From assembly GCA_964387285.1 (NCBI GenBank), contig CAYLWO010000002.1:184363-248362 (forward strand): a DNA stretch of 64,000 nucleotides, given 5' to 3'. Position numbers and translations under genes: made by a program. The DNA comes from Anaerohabitans sp964387285. Its GTDB lineage: Bacteria > Zhuqueibacterota > Zhuqueibacteria > Residuimicrobiales > Residuimicrobiaceae. Of this stretch, positions 25,773 through 33,482 are shown piece after piece (positions within the stretch are counted from its first letter, which is position 1; each line of letters begins with the position of its first letter). The notes below the pieces were generated by a model. The model searched no databases, was not told the origin of the DNA, and saw only the letters and a program-made list of their open reading frames with translations.

Positions 25773-27341
25773 TTAACGATTGTTGATCTGTTTTCTTCTG
25801 TGCAATGCTTGCAAACGCATGTGATCTTTGGCATTGTCGTTGACATCGATGGTTACCTGGTCAATCATATGATCGGTGCCGCCGGCGTGACGCACCACTT
25901 TGTAGATCGGTTCCCAGACGCGCCCAATGCGATACCGTTCCGCACATTTGTTGACCAGCTCGTAATCTTCGCCATAGTTGCGCGAATAGGGCGCGTCGTT
26001 CATACCGAACCAGCCCAGCTCTTTCAGAACCTTGAGTTTGATGGAGCGGGGCGCGCCGGCGCCGCCGATGCGTAAAAGATTGTTGCGGCCGTTTTCTTCG
26101 GTCCATTCGTCATGCGTGACTACAAAAGGTTTGCCGTTCACCAGCACGGCATTCATGGAGCCGTCAGCCTTTTTTTCAAAAACCTGATACGAACCGATCA
26201 CCATGCCGATGCGCGGGTCCTCGTCATACACAGCGAGAATTTTTTCCACCGCGTTCGGGAACAGCAGATCGTCGGAATCCAGTTGAATATAGTATTTGGC
26301 TTTTGAGGTTTGCAGGGCGCTGTTGAAACACAAGCCCAGAACGTTCATGTCATGAACGATCAGGCGCACCGGAGGCTTGTTGCCGTCATATTTATCGCCG
26401 TAAGGCAGATAGCGTTTGACCTCGGCAACTGTGGGATCCTGTTCGCCGCCGTTGCACACGACCACGCATTCCATGTTCGTTACGGTCTGCGCCTGCACCG
26501 AATCAATGGCCGGGCCGATGAATTCGGGACGATTAAAAACCGGTATGACCACGCTGGCGATGCAGGTCTTGAATTCCGCCTCTTCTTCCGCGGAGTGGGA
26601 CACGGTATGATAGTTTTGTCCGGGGGCGAGATAGGCGCCGATGCGTTTGAGATGCTCGGTGACGATGGCTTCCAGTTCCAGTTGTACTTCCTTTCCGGCT
26701 TTGAGATAAGCGAAAACATCGAGCCCTTTTTCTGCGGCATAGGCCAAATAGGGAACGCCGTTAAAGCGGTTGGAGATATGGATCAGGTTGCCTCTTTCGA
26801 ACGCTTTCAGACGCAAATCGTAAAGGGGATTAAAGGCATACCGTTCATCGCAATAACCGATTTCGTGTAAGAAAGTTTTACGGAACAGCAGACAATAGCC
26901 CATATCCCAGGAATCGGTAAGACGTCCGGCGTGCCACTCCAACAGCTTGCGCGATTTGCGCTCGCCTGTATCGATCAGATCGTAATCCGTATATAGTAAA
27001 GGACAATCGGGTTGGCGTTCCATGGCCAGCGTATAAAAAGCGACGGCGGATTTCTTGAATTCAAGAGCGTTTGCTTCGTTGTTGCACAGCAGAATGAATT
27101 CGCCTTCAGCCAGGCGCAAAGCAGCGTTGAGTGCAATGGCGCGATTGTTTTGGATGGTAGAGATGTAGCGAAAATGATATTGTTCACAGAGGTTTGCCAT
27201 ATCCGCATTTTGCCCGTAACAAATGACCTGAAACCGGGCATCGTTCTGTTCGTGCAGGGATTGGAAAAGTTTTACCATCATTTCTTTGGCATACACGGGT
27301 TTTTCCGGTGCAGAGATGATCACCGAAACTTTTGGCTTCAT
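25773..27341 (-). CDS. Two-domain GT2 glycosyltransferase
   Basis: 522 aa from the ATG at 27341, which has AAGGAG upstream; an ATG 63 nt earlier lacks one. Two GT-A modules: residues ~5-235 (KVSVIISAPEKPVYAKEMM, weak or lacking a clear DxD) and ~265-490 (ASVVIPVFNRPEFIGPAID, YIQLDSDDLLFPNAV with a clear DSDD). The first copy looks degenerate, so catalysis may rest on the second. It is a cytoplasmic family 2 transferase likely working on envelope polysaccharide, in an operon with a phosphohexomutase. Confidence 0.82.
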   Translation of the reverse strand: MKPKVSVIISAPEKPVYAKEMMVKLFQSLHEQNDARFQVICYGQNADMANLCEQYHFRYISTIQNNRAIALNAALRLAEGEFILLCNNEANALEFKKSAVAFYTLAMERQPDCPLLYTDYDLIDTGERKSRKLLEWHAGRLTDSWDMGYCLLFRKTFLHEIGYCDERYAFNPLYDLRLKAFERGNLIHISNRFNGVPYLAYAAEKGLDVFAYLKAGKEVQLELEAIVTEHLKRIGAYLAPGQNYHTVSHSAEEEAEFKTCIASVVIPVFNRPEFIGPAIDSVQAQTVTNMECVVVCNGGEQDPTVAEVKRYLPYGDKYDGNKPPVRLIVHDMNVLGLCFNSALQTSKAKYYIQLDSDDLLFPNAVEKILAVYDEDPRIGMVIGSYQVFEKKADGSMNAVLVNGKPFVVTHDEWTEENGRNNLLRIGGAGAPRSIKLKVLKELGWFGMNDAPYSRNYGEDYELVNKCAERYRIGRVWEPIYKVVRHAGGTDHMIDQVTIDVNDNAKDHMRLQALHRRKQINNR

Positions 27342-27518
27342 AACGGTTCTCCTTTGGCTGATATTTTCAATTTTTAATTTACTGATTTGCACAATGACCT
27401 CCAACTAAAAAAGAACAGCCACAAAAGTGATGCTCCGGGGCAGCAGATTTGGGGCTTTTATGTCACAAAATCCGGACAGGGTTTAATCTGTATGAGCCCC
27501 GGTGTTTGCGAGTTGGTC

Positions 27519-27547
27519 TTGAATATTAAAAATTAGTATTTTATATT
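27519..27547 (+). promoter_or_regulatory. Promoter of the structured leader upstream of the TMTC-like gene
   Basis: TTGAAT (27519-27524), 17-nt spacer, TATATT (27542-27547). The same two hexamers and spacing occur on the minus strand at 36284-36312. Confidence 0.6.
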
Positions 27548-27659
27548 CATAGGTCCTGCAGGAGGCTGGCGAAAAGTCCAATGCGCTTTGGCATAATATT
27601 TGATGGATTTAGAATCCTGTTAGTGTATTACGAGTTGTTTTTCGAGCAAAAGGCAGAAC

Positions 27660-27697
27660 AACCCCGGGGTCACGTTTTTTGTGATCCCGGGTTTCTT
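27660..27697 (+). terminator. Strong hairpin within the leader, terminator-like
   Basis: CCCGGGGTCAC (27663-27673) pairs with GTGATCCCGGG (27681-27691) around a GTTTTTT loop, extended by AA/TT with one bulged C, followed by TTTCTT. Confidence 0.6.
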
Positions 27698-27714
27698 AAC
27701 ATTGATTATACGTC

Positions 27715-27801
27715 GAGAGACACCCGGAGTGGCCGCAAAAAACGCGGCCACATCCGGGGTCTGGAATTTTGCGACTGTCTCTCAAGGTGTCCGACAGTTG
27801 C
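27715..27801 (+). promoter_or_regulatory. Candidate structured 5' leader with mutually exclusive helices
   Basis: A long hairpin (AGAC 27718-27721 / GTCT 27759-27762, CCCGGA 27723-27728 / TCCGGG 27753-27758, GTGGCCGC 27729-27736 / GCGGCCAC 27744-27751) is enclosed by GAGAGACA (27715-27722) / TGTCTCTC (27776-27783). The right arm of that outer helix can instead pair in GCGACTGTC (27771-27779) / GACAGTTGC (27793-27801). It matches no riboswitch class I recognise. Confidence 0.45.
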
Positions 27802-27836
27802 TTCCGGTTCATCCGGGCTGGGAAAAGCAAAGACCA

Positions 27837-29543
27837 ATGAATCACAAAAATCAGAACATGGGAAACGAGCATATGAACACGAGCAAGACCAAATATCAAT
27901 TCGACCCAATCCAGTGGCTGCCGATCATCGCTATTGCGGCATTGGGTTTTTTGCTTTACTCCCAATCGATTCATTTTGATTACACTTATCTGGATGATAA
28001 TGAAATCATTTTGAATAATCTGCCGATTCTGCAAAACCTGAACAATTTTTTCTACGCGTTCAAAGAGGATGTGTTTTTTTCCTATAATGACGCCTATTAT
28101 CGACCCATGTTGACGGCTTCGTTTATCCTGGATGCTGCCTGGGGAGGCGGAGGATTGTGGGCTTTTCATATTACCAATATCGCCATTCACGTCGCATGCG
28201 CCATGTTGGTTTTTTATCTTTTTCTGAACCTGGGTCATACCCGGACCGTGGCGACTGTATTCGCTCTGTTGTTTACCGTGCATCCGGTGCTCAGTCAGGC
28301 GGTGGCGTGGACGCCTGGTCGAAACGATTCATTGGTCACCCTGTTTGTGTTGACGGCCTTTCTGCTGTTCATTCGTCATATGCGGGAAAAGAAATGGTCG
28401 TTGTTGATCGGTCATTGGCTGGCTTTTTGCGCCGCTCTGTTCACCAAGGAGACCGGTTTGTTAACCCTGGTGCTTTGCCTGTTTTATGGATTTCTGTTGA
28501 CGCCGAAACGGCCGGATGCGCGTTTCTGGCTGCGTTGGCTTCCCGGGTGCGCCTTAGCCATCGTTATTTACTATCTCATGCGCACGACGGCGCTGCAACA
28601 TCCGGTGCTTTATACGTTCAGTGCGGCGGCAACTTCGCTGTGGCAGAACGCACCGGCACTCTTACAGTATCTCGGCAAGATGTTTTTCCCGTTTAATCTG
28701 TCTGTGTATCCGACCATGGTCGACACGGTATTCTATTATGGCTTCCTGGCCTTGTTGCTATTTCTGACTATGTCGTTTCTCGCCAGGAAGCGGCGCTGGA
28801 CCTATTGGTGTTTTGGCGCGCTGTGGTTTGTGATGTTTTTATTGCCGTCGTTCATTCAGCCGGATCCGAGCATAACGCCCATTTTTATGGAGCATCGTTT
28901 GCATTTTCCTATTATTGGTCTGTTTTTGGCATTGGCTGAATTTGATTTCATTAAAGAGATGAAATTCTCTTTGCGCAGACCGGTTGTGACTGTTCTGTTG
29001 CTGTTAAGTGTTTGCATGGGTTTGACGCTCTACTTTAGCCGCAATTTCAGCGACCGGATGAAGTTCTGGCAGGGCGCTTCTCAGACATCGGTGCATTCGC
29101 CGTTGGCGCAACGAAACATGGGCGCCATGTATTATCTGAACGGACAAAAAGATCAGGCGGTCTTGTATTTTAACAAATCTCTCAAGTTGAATCCCTATGA
29201 ACCCATGGCCAATATGAATTTGGGTCTCATTGCCATGGAACAAAAACAGTTCAGCCGCGCCGAATCTTTGTACGTGCGTGAAATTTCCATCAACCCCAAT
29301 TTTGATCTGAGCTACCTGAATCTGGGACTGCTCTATCATGAAACCGGCCACTGGCAACTGGCCATCAACGCGTTTAAAAAATCGATCAGTTTGAATCAAA
29401 ACAGCTTGAACTCTTATCTCGGTCTGGCCGTGGTGTATTATGAACACAACCACCTGGATTCAGCTAGAATGTGTTTGCGGCTGGCCAGGCAACGGGGATT
29501 TACCATACCGGATAATCTGCTGCAGGCCATTGGTCTGCCGTAG
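27837..29543 (+). CDS. TMTC-like polytopic membrane protein with C-terminal TPRs
   Basis: 568 aa from the ATG at 27837; ATGs at 27858 and 27873 are also possible and no ribosome site clearly decides. About 9-11 membrane segments fill residues ~15-400, with an early luminal loop YLDDNEIILNNLPILQN carrying the acidic pair typical of PMT/TMTC GT-C folds, and HPVLSQAVAWTPGRND. From ~residue 415 three to four TPRs follow (LNPYEPMANMNLGLIAMEQ, INPNFDLSYLNLGLLYHET, LNQNSLNSYLGLAVVYYEH). Eukaryotic TMTCs are protein O-mannosyltransferases; bacterial relatives are uncharacterised, so the activity here is inferred. A promoter and structured leader precede it. Confidence 0.7.
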   Translation: MNHKNQNMGNEHMNTSKTKYQFDPIQWLPIIAIAALGFLLYSQSIHFDYTYLDDNEIILNNLPILQNLNNFFYAFKEDVFFSYNDAYYRPMLTASFILDAAWGGGGLWAFHITNIAIHVACAMLVFYLFLNLGHTRTVATVFALLFTVHPVLSQAVAWTPGRNDSLVTLFVLTAFLLFIRHMREKKWSLLIGHWLAFCAALFTKETGLLTLVLCLFYGFLLTPKRPDARFWLRWLPGCALAIVIYYLMRTTALQHPVLYTFSAAATSLWQNAPALLQYLGKMFFPFNLSVYPTMVDTVFYYGFLALLLFLTMSFLARKRRWTYWCFGALWFVMFLLPSFIQPDPSITPIFMEHRLHFPIIGLFLALAEFDFIKEMKFSLRRPVVTVLLLLSVCMGLTLYFSRNFSDRMKFWQGASQTSVHSPLAQRNMGAMYYLNGQKDQAVLYFNKSLKLNPYEPMANMNLGLIAMEQKQFSRAESLYVREISINPNFDLSYLNLGLLYHETGHWQLAINAFKKSISLNQNSLNSYLGLAVVYYEHNHLDSARMCLRLARQRGFTIPDNLLQAIGLP

Positions 29544-29884
29544 CGGGTATCGCGGCAGATAGTTTCATCTTCCATTAAAATTCGCCGGGTACTACTTGAT
29601 CAGGTCTTGCTCTCGTCGTTTTTATACCCGGAAATAAATTCACTTGAAACTTTCATTTAACTTTAATATTATTGTTTAAATAAAAGTGGTCTTGCCGTGG
29701 TGACTTGAGGAGTGCCAAGCAATGAAGAGCACAGCATTTTTATCCGTGTGATAGAAATTCTGTGTTTTTTTATGCTTGTACAGTTTCTGTATAATCTTCA
29801 AAATGCAGAATTATTTGCTTTGGGTAGAAAATTCGATTTAGAGTTCTGAACAGACTTTGAGAAAAACTGATAAGGACGTCAGAT
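29544..29884. other. Intergenic left border of the accessory island
   Basis: AT-rich with no supported ORF. A TATAAT at 29790-29795 may be a -10 box for the next gene but has no convincing -35. AAGGA at 29872-29876 serves as its ribosome site. Confidence 0.5.
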
Positions 29885-30370
29885 ATGAATACTCTGAGTT
29901 TACTCATCGGAATTTCTAGTAGTTTAATAGCAACATTTTTATTTCTCTTACTCAATAAGATCTTCAGAACAATAGTTATTCCTTGGTATCAGGATATTAA
30001 CTACCAGGGAGCACGTGTTGATGGCCACTGGGAGTATGAACGCAGTTTTGAAAATTCAACATTCATCTTCACCTTCGACCTTGAACAGAAAGCGTCAATG
30101 ATTTCTGGTCGACATACACATATTAAAAAAGATAACAATCAAAAGGACTCAATTTTAAACTACAAGGTAAACGGTTTTGTTCGAGATGGTTATGTGGCAG
30201 TCCACATTTTGCCTTTAGCGAAAGATGCCATGGATTATCAATCTGGTATGTTTAGACTATATCATAAAGATGATCATTTAATTATGGAAGGTATAGTCGT
30301 ATTCACAGATACATCTCATGGTAAACTAGGCAAACTCGAAAATATAATTTTTGAAAAAATTAAGTCCTGA
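29885..30370 (+). CDS. Hypothetical membrane-anchored, strand-rich protein
   Basis: 161 aa with AAGGA upstream. One or two N-terminal hydrophobic helices (LSLLIGISSSLIATFLFLLL, residues ~4-23, then an amphipathic FRTIVIPWYQDINY) anchor a ~120-residue domain with regular alternating strands and a VDGHWEY start. The architecture (short TM anchor plus lipocalin-like beta-barrel) recalls the Cap15/2TM-beta effectors of anti-phage systems, but I see no diagnostic motif and no adjacent nucleotide cyclase. It has clearly lower GC than its chromosomal neighbours, consistent with horizontal acquisition. The function is unknown. Confidence 0.55.
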   Translation: MNTLSLLIGISSSLIATFLFLLLNKIFRTIVIPWYQDINYQGARVDGHWEYERSFENSTFIFTFDLEQKASMISGRHTHIKKDNNQKDSILNYKVNGFVRDGYVAVHILPLAKDAMDYQSGMFRLYHKDDHLIMEGIVVFTDTSHGKLGKLENIIFEKIKS

Positions 30371-30519
30371 CAATGCTAATTTAGTCGACGCAAAAAACCA
30401 CGCTGCTGATTTGCGACTTTTGCTGTGCCGGGTTTTCAGGTCCAGCGAATCGGGTGATTCTGGAGCCATGTACTAATTGACACATGTTGGCATGGCCTCG
30501 CGAACAAGCGATTTAAACA

Positions 30520-30571
30520 GGCAATTTTTCTTGAAGGGGAAGAAAAGCACTTCCCCTTCAGTAAAAATGCC
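30520..30571. repeat. Long intergenic hairpin
   Basis: TGAAGGGGAAG (30532-30542) pairs perfectly with CTTCCCCTTCA (30550-30560). The stem extends outward through TTTTT/AAAAA to GGCA (30520-30523) / TGCC (30568-30571). It has no T-run on the plus strand. It sits 42 nt before the TIR-like gene start. Confidence 0.65.
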
Positions 30572-30613
30572 ACTGAATCGCTCGATTGGCGGTGATTGAT
30601 GCAGGAGATGGCG

Positions 30614-31366
30614 ATGAACTATCATGCGATAACAGACCGAGCCGCTCTAATAACAGGGGCCCATTACTGGTACAACTGCTCGCTGGATTATCTGCTTTCG
30701 GTGCTGGTAATCCCCTACGTAAATGGACAGGTTGTGTTAGGAAATCGGGGTAAAAAGGGCGCCGTTGTCAATCTTGCAGCGACCGCATACCTGCAAATTT
30801 ACCGGACAGATCGTGAGATATCCCCAAAATGGTTAAAGGCGTTACGGCTGTTCGGACTAGCGTGTCTCTTGATCCGCATGATCGGTCGTGAATGCACCAA
30901 AGAGGTTCTTGATACAGCGAGAGTGCGCAATGCTGGGAAGCCTGCCCAGTCGTTACTGCAGGCAGCCTTCTCCAAGTCAAAGCGGCAGGTATTCGTGGTA
31001 ATGAAGTTCGGAGATAAAACGCTCAACTCTGCATATGAAGGCGTCATTCGCCCGATCGCGGAGGAATACGGCTTCAAATCTTTGCGGATTGACGAAGTAC
31101 AGGACAGCGGACGTATCACTGATCAGATTTTGGAGGAAATAGCGACAAGCGAGGTCGTTTACTGTGATTTGTCTGGCGAGCGTCCTAACTGCTACTACGA
31201 AGCCGGTTTTGCTCATGCTATTGGGAAAGAGTGCGTCTTCGCAATCCACAAAGGTCACCAGGTCCATTTTGACCTCGCCGCGTACCGATTCATTGAGTGG
31301 GAGACTGAGATGGAACTGCGGAGGAAGTTGCGATCTAGATTCGCCGCTATTGCTAACCGCCACTAA
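30614..31366 (+). CDS. TIR/nucleoside-deoxyribosyltransferase-like protein, possible NAD- or nucleotide-hydrolysing effector
   Basis: 250 aa from the ATG at 30614, which has GGAG 7 nt upstream; ATGs slightly earlier are weaker. Residues ~1-120 are an unassigned helical region. Residues ~122-230 match a TIR/NDT-like fold: KRQVFVVMKFGDKTLNSAY, then GFKSLRIDEVQDSGRITDQI, VYCDLSGERPNCYYEAGFAH with the central glutamate that is catalytic in related N-glycosidases, and HFDLAAYRFIEWE. Proteins with this D-L-x-G-x-x-PN-x-x-YE-x-G pattern are common in defence islands, but a biochemical role is not established for this subfamily. It is a plausible toxin/defence effector. Confidence 0.6.
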   Translation: MNYHAITDRAALITGAHYWYNCSLDYLLSVLVIPYVNGQVVLGNRGKKGAVVNLAATAYLQIYRTDREISPKWLKALRLFGLACLLIRMIGRECTKEVLDTARVRNAGKPAQSLLQAAFSKSKRQVFVVMKFGDKTLNSAYEGVIRPIAEEYGFKSLRIDEVQDSGRITDQILEEIATSEVVYCDLSGERPNCYYEAGFAHAIGKECVFAIHKGHQVHFDLAAYRFIEWETEMELRRKLRSRFAAIANRH

Positions 31367-31599
31367 TGATCCGCGTGATCTTGATCGCCCAGCAGACCTC
31401 TGTTGGGCGCAAGTTTGCGCGGGATATTCATCCCGCAATCTATGAGCGCAGGCGGCAGCAGCTAATCATTGCCGGATCTACGGGGACGAATGTCCCAATC
31501 CCGCTTGCGAGGTTGGCCAAAAAGTTTAATTTTCTCAATCTTGATTTGGCAAGCGGCCTTGTAGAAAAATTCGTAACTGACGTAAAAACAGTTCGCTGA
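31366..31599 (+). CDS. Small hypothetical protein overlapping the TIR-like gene
   Basis: 77 aa. The ATG shares one base with the preceding stop (TAATG), the spacing of translationally coupled genes, which is the main support for it being real. It is basic and without a membrane segment or recognisable motif. It may be an accessory or immunity protein of the TIR-like gene, or spurious. Confidence 0.35.
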   Translation: MIRVILIAQQTSVGRKFARDIHPAIYERRRQQLIIAGSTGTNVPIPLARLAKKFNFLNLDLASGLVEKFVTDVKTVR

Positions 31600-31609
31600 T
31601 AGATTCCTC

Positions 31610-31625
31610 ACCCGCTAAAGCGGGT
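31610..31625. repeat. Short palindrome ACCCGCT-AA-AGCGGGT
   Basis: A perfect 7-bp inverted repeat with a 2-nt centre, flanked by GATTCCTC and GGAATGACA, wording commonly seen in dispersed intergenic repeats. Confidence 0.45.
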
Positions 31626-31714
31626 TCGGAATGACACGCTTCCGTTACTTTTTGGACACCTCGATCAGGGGCTCGTTGACCGGCAAGGCGTTGGACAAAT
31701 AGAAGGATTATTTT

Positions 31715-31897
31715 ATGATTAAGAAAATTGTAAAAAAATCACAGCTATCAGTACACAATGAAATACAAGAAAATTTGATATTTTGGGAATCAAAATCAAG
31801 ATCCGAAAGGATAGAAGCCGTTGAACATTTGAGAAGGCAATATCATGGAAATTCAAACAGACTTCAAAGAGTTGTTCGAGTTCTTCAACGCACATGA
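31715..31897 (+). CDS. Small partner protein of the MNT nucleotidyltransferase
   Basis: 60 aa, with AGAAGGA upstream. The sequence contains FWESKSRSERIEAVEHLRRQ and RLQRVVRVLQRT, a pattern I recognise from small proteins that repeatedly precede DUF6036-type nucleotidyltransferase genes. It overlaps the next gene by 53 nt in another frame, so the two are probably translated together. A toxin-antitoxin-like pairing is likely but the assignment of roles is open. Confidence 0.65.
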   Translation: MIKKIVKKSQLSVHNEIQENLIFWESKSRSERIEAVEHLRRQYHGNSNRLQRVVRVLQRT

Positions 31898-32291
31898 AGT
31901 TCAATATCTGATTGTTGGATCTTATGCATTAGCATTTCATGGTGCTCCAAGATACACAGGGGACATTGATGTTTATGTTAAACCGGACCAAGAAAATGCA
32001 AACAAAATAATCAAAGCTCTCACAGGCTTTGGGTTTGGTTCAATTGGGCTTGATTTATCAGATTTTGAAAGGGAGGATAGGGTCGTTCAGCTCGGGGTAT
32101 CGCCAGTGCGCATCGATATTATTACATCAATCAGCGGGGTTGATTGGAATGCAGCTCTTAATGGGAGTGTAGATGGATATTATGGAGATGTTCCTGTAAA
32201 GTATATCGGACGTTCGGAATTTATTCAAAACAAGCAAGCGTCCGGAAGGAAAAAGGATTTAGCAGATTTGGAGGCGCTTGGCGCCGAATAA
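31845..32291 (+). CDS. MNT/DUF6036-type nucleotidyltransferase
   Basis: 148 aa. The minimal nucleotidyltransferase signature is present: VQYLIVGSYALAFHG, then RYTGDIDVYVKP with the catalytic D-x-D, and a third acidic site in SPVRIDIITSI. Such proteins transfer AMP or other nucleotides to proteins or RNA, and many act as antitoxins or toxins of HEPN/MNT or AbiE-like modules. No HEPN partner is next to it; the partner is the overlapping 60-aa protein. It lies in the AT-rich accessory island. Confidence 0.78.
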   Translation: MEIQTDFKELFEFFNAHEVQYLIVGSYALAFHGAPRYTGDIDVYVKPDQENANKIIKALTGFGFGSIGLDLSDFEREDRVVQLGVSPVRIDIITSISGVDWNAALNGSVDGYYGDVPVKYIGRSEFIQNKQASGRKKDLADLEALGAE

Positions 32292-32382
32292 CTCTATCGA
32301 TATGTCCAAGCAATGCGTTCCAGCAGGCCGTTTTTCTTGAATCGCCCGATTATGTTTAACTGTAAATTATAGGAATAAAAAA

Positions 32383-32481
32383 ATGAATAAAATGATCAGG
32401 CTTATTGTTTTTTTGAGTGTTCTAATTCCATTAGTATCATGTGCTCGAATATGCAAAATTATTTGCTATCGTATAAAATAA
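32383..32481 (+). pseudogene. Truncated lipoprotein ORF (32 aa)
   Basis: A short ORF with AGGA upstream encodes a lipoprotein signal peptide (MIRLIVFLSVLIPLVSCAR) and then stops after nine residues beyond the cysteine, inside the vapBC promoter/operator. It looks like the 5' end of a lipoprotein gene whose remainder was replaced when the vapBC segment arrived. It may also be a chance ORF. Confidence 0.4.
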
Positions 32482-32511
32482 TGTGTATATTATGAGGTAA
32501 TTATACACATT
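32463..32511 (+). promoter_or_regulatory. vapBC promoter with overlapping inverted-repeat operator
   Basis: TTGCTA (32463-32468), 17-nt spacer, TATATT (32486-32491). AATGTGTATA (32480-32489) and TATACACATT (32502-32511) are a perfect 10-bp inverted repeat whose left arm covers the -10 box, the expected layout for autorepression by a VapBC complex. Confidence 0.65.
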
Positions 32512-32524
32512 AACGGAGGACAAT

Positions 32525-32719
32525 ATGAGAACTAATATCGTAATTGATGACACGCTAATGAGCAAAGCCCTCAAGCTCTCCGGGTATAAAACTAAAAAAG
32601 AAGCGGTCGAAGAAGGACTAAAATTACTGATTGCTCTAAAAAATCAAGCAAGGATTCGCAAGTACCGTGGAGGACTTGCTTGGGTGGGCGATCTTGACAA
32701 GATGAGAGCGGACAAATGA
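32525..32719 (+). CDS. vapB: VapB-type antitoxin
   Basis: 64 aa, GGAGGA ribosome site at 32515-32520. MRTNIVIDDTLMSKALKLSG followed by KTKKEAVEEGLKLLI is the classic VapB (type II, ribbon-helix-helix-like) N-terminus; the C-terminus GGLAWVGDLDKMR would wrap the toxin. It overlaps vapC by four bases. It neutralises VapC and represses its own operon. Confidence 0.9.
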   Translation: MRTNIVIDDTLMSKALKLSGYKTKKEAVEEGLKLLIALKNQARIRKYRGGLAWVGDLDKMRADK

Positions 32720-33108
32720 TTGTTGCCGATACGTCTGTATGGATTGATTATGTTAGAGGAGTTGACGCTCCTCATACAAACTTACTAGACTATGAATTAG
32801 ATCGTAATCGTATAATTACAGGAGATGTAATAATCACCGAATTCCTGCAAGGCTTTCGTCGTGAGAAAGATTTTCAAGCGGCAAAGGAGATCATGGAAAG
32901 TTTGGAGTATTATGACTTTGTAGGCATAAAAAGTGCTTTACAATCAGCGCAGAATTTTCGAATACTAAAGAGAAGCGGAATAACAACACGTAAAACGATT
33001 GATGTAATCATTGCGACCTTCTGCATTGAAAACGGTTTTGAGCTGCTGCACAACGACCGCGATTTTGATCCGATGGAAGAATTACTAGGACTCAAAGTAA
33101 GAAGATAA
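32716..33108 (+). CDS. vapC: VapC-type PIN-domain toxin
   Basis: 130 aa. PIN-domain acidic residues are visible in IVADTSVWIDYVRG, GDVIITEFLQGF, TIDVIIATFCIENG and LLHNDRDFDPM. VapC toxins are Mg-dependent ribonucleases, often cutting tRNA. The ATG overlaps the antitoxin stop (ATGA). All catalytic positions are intact, so the pair is probably functional. Confidence 0.9.
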   Translation: MIVADTSVWIDYVRGVDAPHTNLLDYELDRNRIITGDVIITEFLQGFRREKDFQAAKEIMESLEYYDFVGIKSALQSAQNFRILKRSGITTRKTIDVIIATFCIENGFELLHNDRDFDPMEELLGLKVRR

Positions 33109-33115
33109 TAAGTAT

Positions 33116-33134
33116 GCCCAATAACTTGTTGGGC
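33116..33134 (+). terminator. Short hairpin after vapC
   Basis: GCCCAA (33116-33121) pairs with TTGGGC (33129-33134). There is no strong T-run, so termination is tentative. Confidence 0.35.
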
Positions 33135-33184
33135 AATGTAATCTATTCGGAAATTTCTCAATTATATATTTTACCGGAACAGCC

Positions 33185-33304
33185 ATGAAAGACCCAGACA
33201 ATGACAAATTCATAGAATGTGCTGTCTCGAATGAGGTAAGATATATTGTAAGTGGCGACAAACATTTACTCAAATTTTCTGGTTATCCTGGACTTGGTGA
33301 ATAA
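33185..33304 (+). pseudogene. C-terminal fragment of a COG1569-type PIN toxin
   Basis: The 39-aa frame MKDPDNDKFIECAV ... YIVSGDKHLLKFSGYPG reproduces the conserved C-terminal half of COG1569/PIN_3 toxins (DPDDNKFLECA ... YIVSGDKHLL). The N-terminal half is absent upstream, where the frame is soon closed. It is a remnant of a second toxin-antitoxin locus. Confidence 0.7.
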
Positions 33305-33425
33305 ACCACAATAATCCTGTCGAGATCTCCTTGAATAAAAAGCTAAACCAAAGACGCGATGGGAAAAATTATCTCTTGTTCTTTTCACTTATTCCTAGAT
33401 TGAACGATATCTGCTCGGAAAACAT

Positions 33426-33436
33426 CCTTGCGAAGG
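33426..33436. repeat. CCTTGCGAAGG palindrome
   Basis: An isolated copy of the dispersed palindrome, in the intergenic spacer at the right border of the accessory island. Confidence 0.5.
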
Positions 33437-33482
33437 TTTTATAAAAGCTGGATATTTAGCAACAGTGCTTTTATATACTGAA

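Noticed and set aside
27581..27979. 132-codon ORF over the structured leader
   Set aside because: It overlaps the promoter-proximal hairpins and the start of the TMTC-like gene in another frame, with implausible composition.
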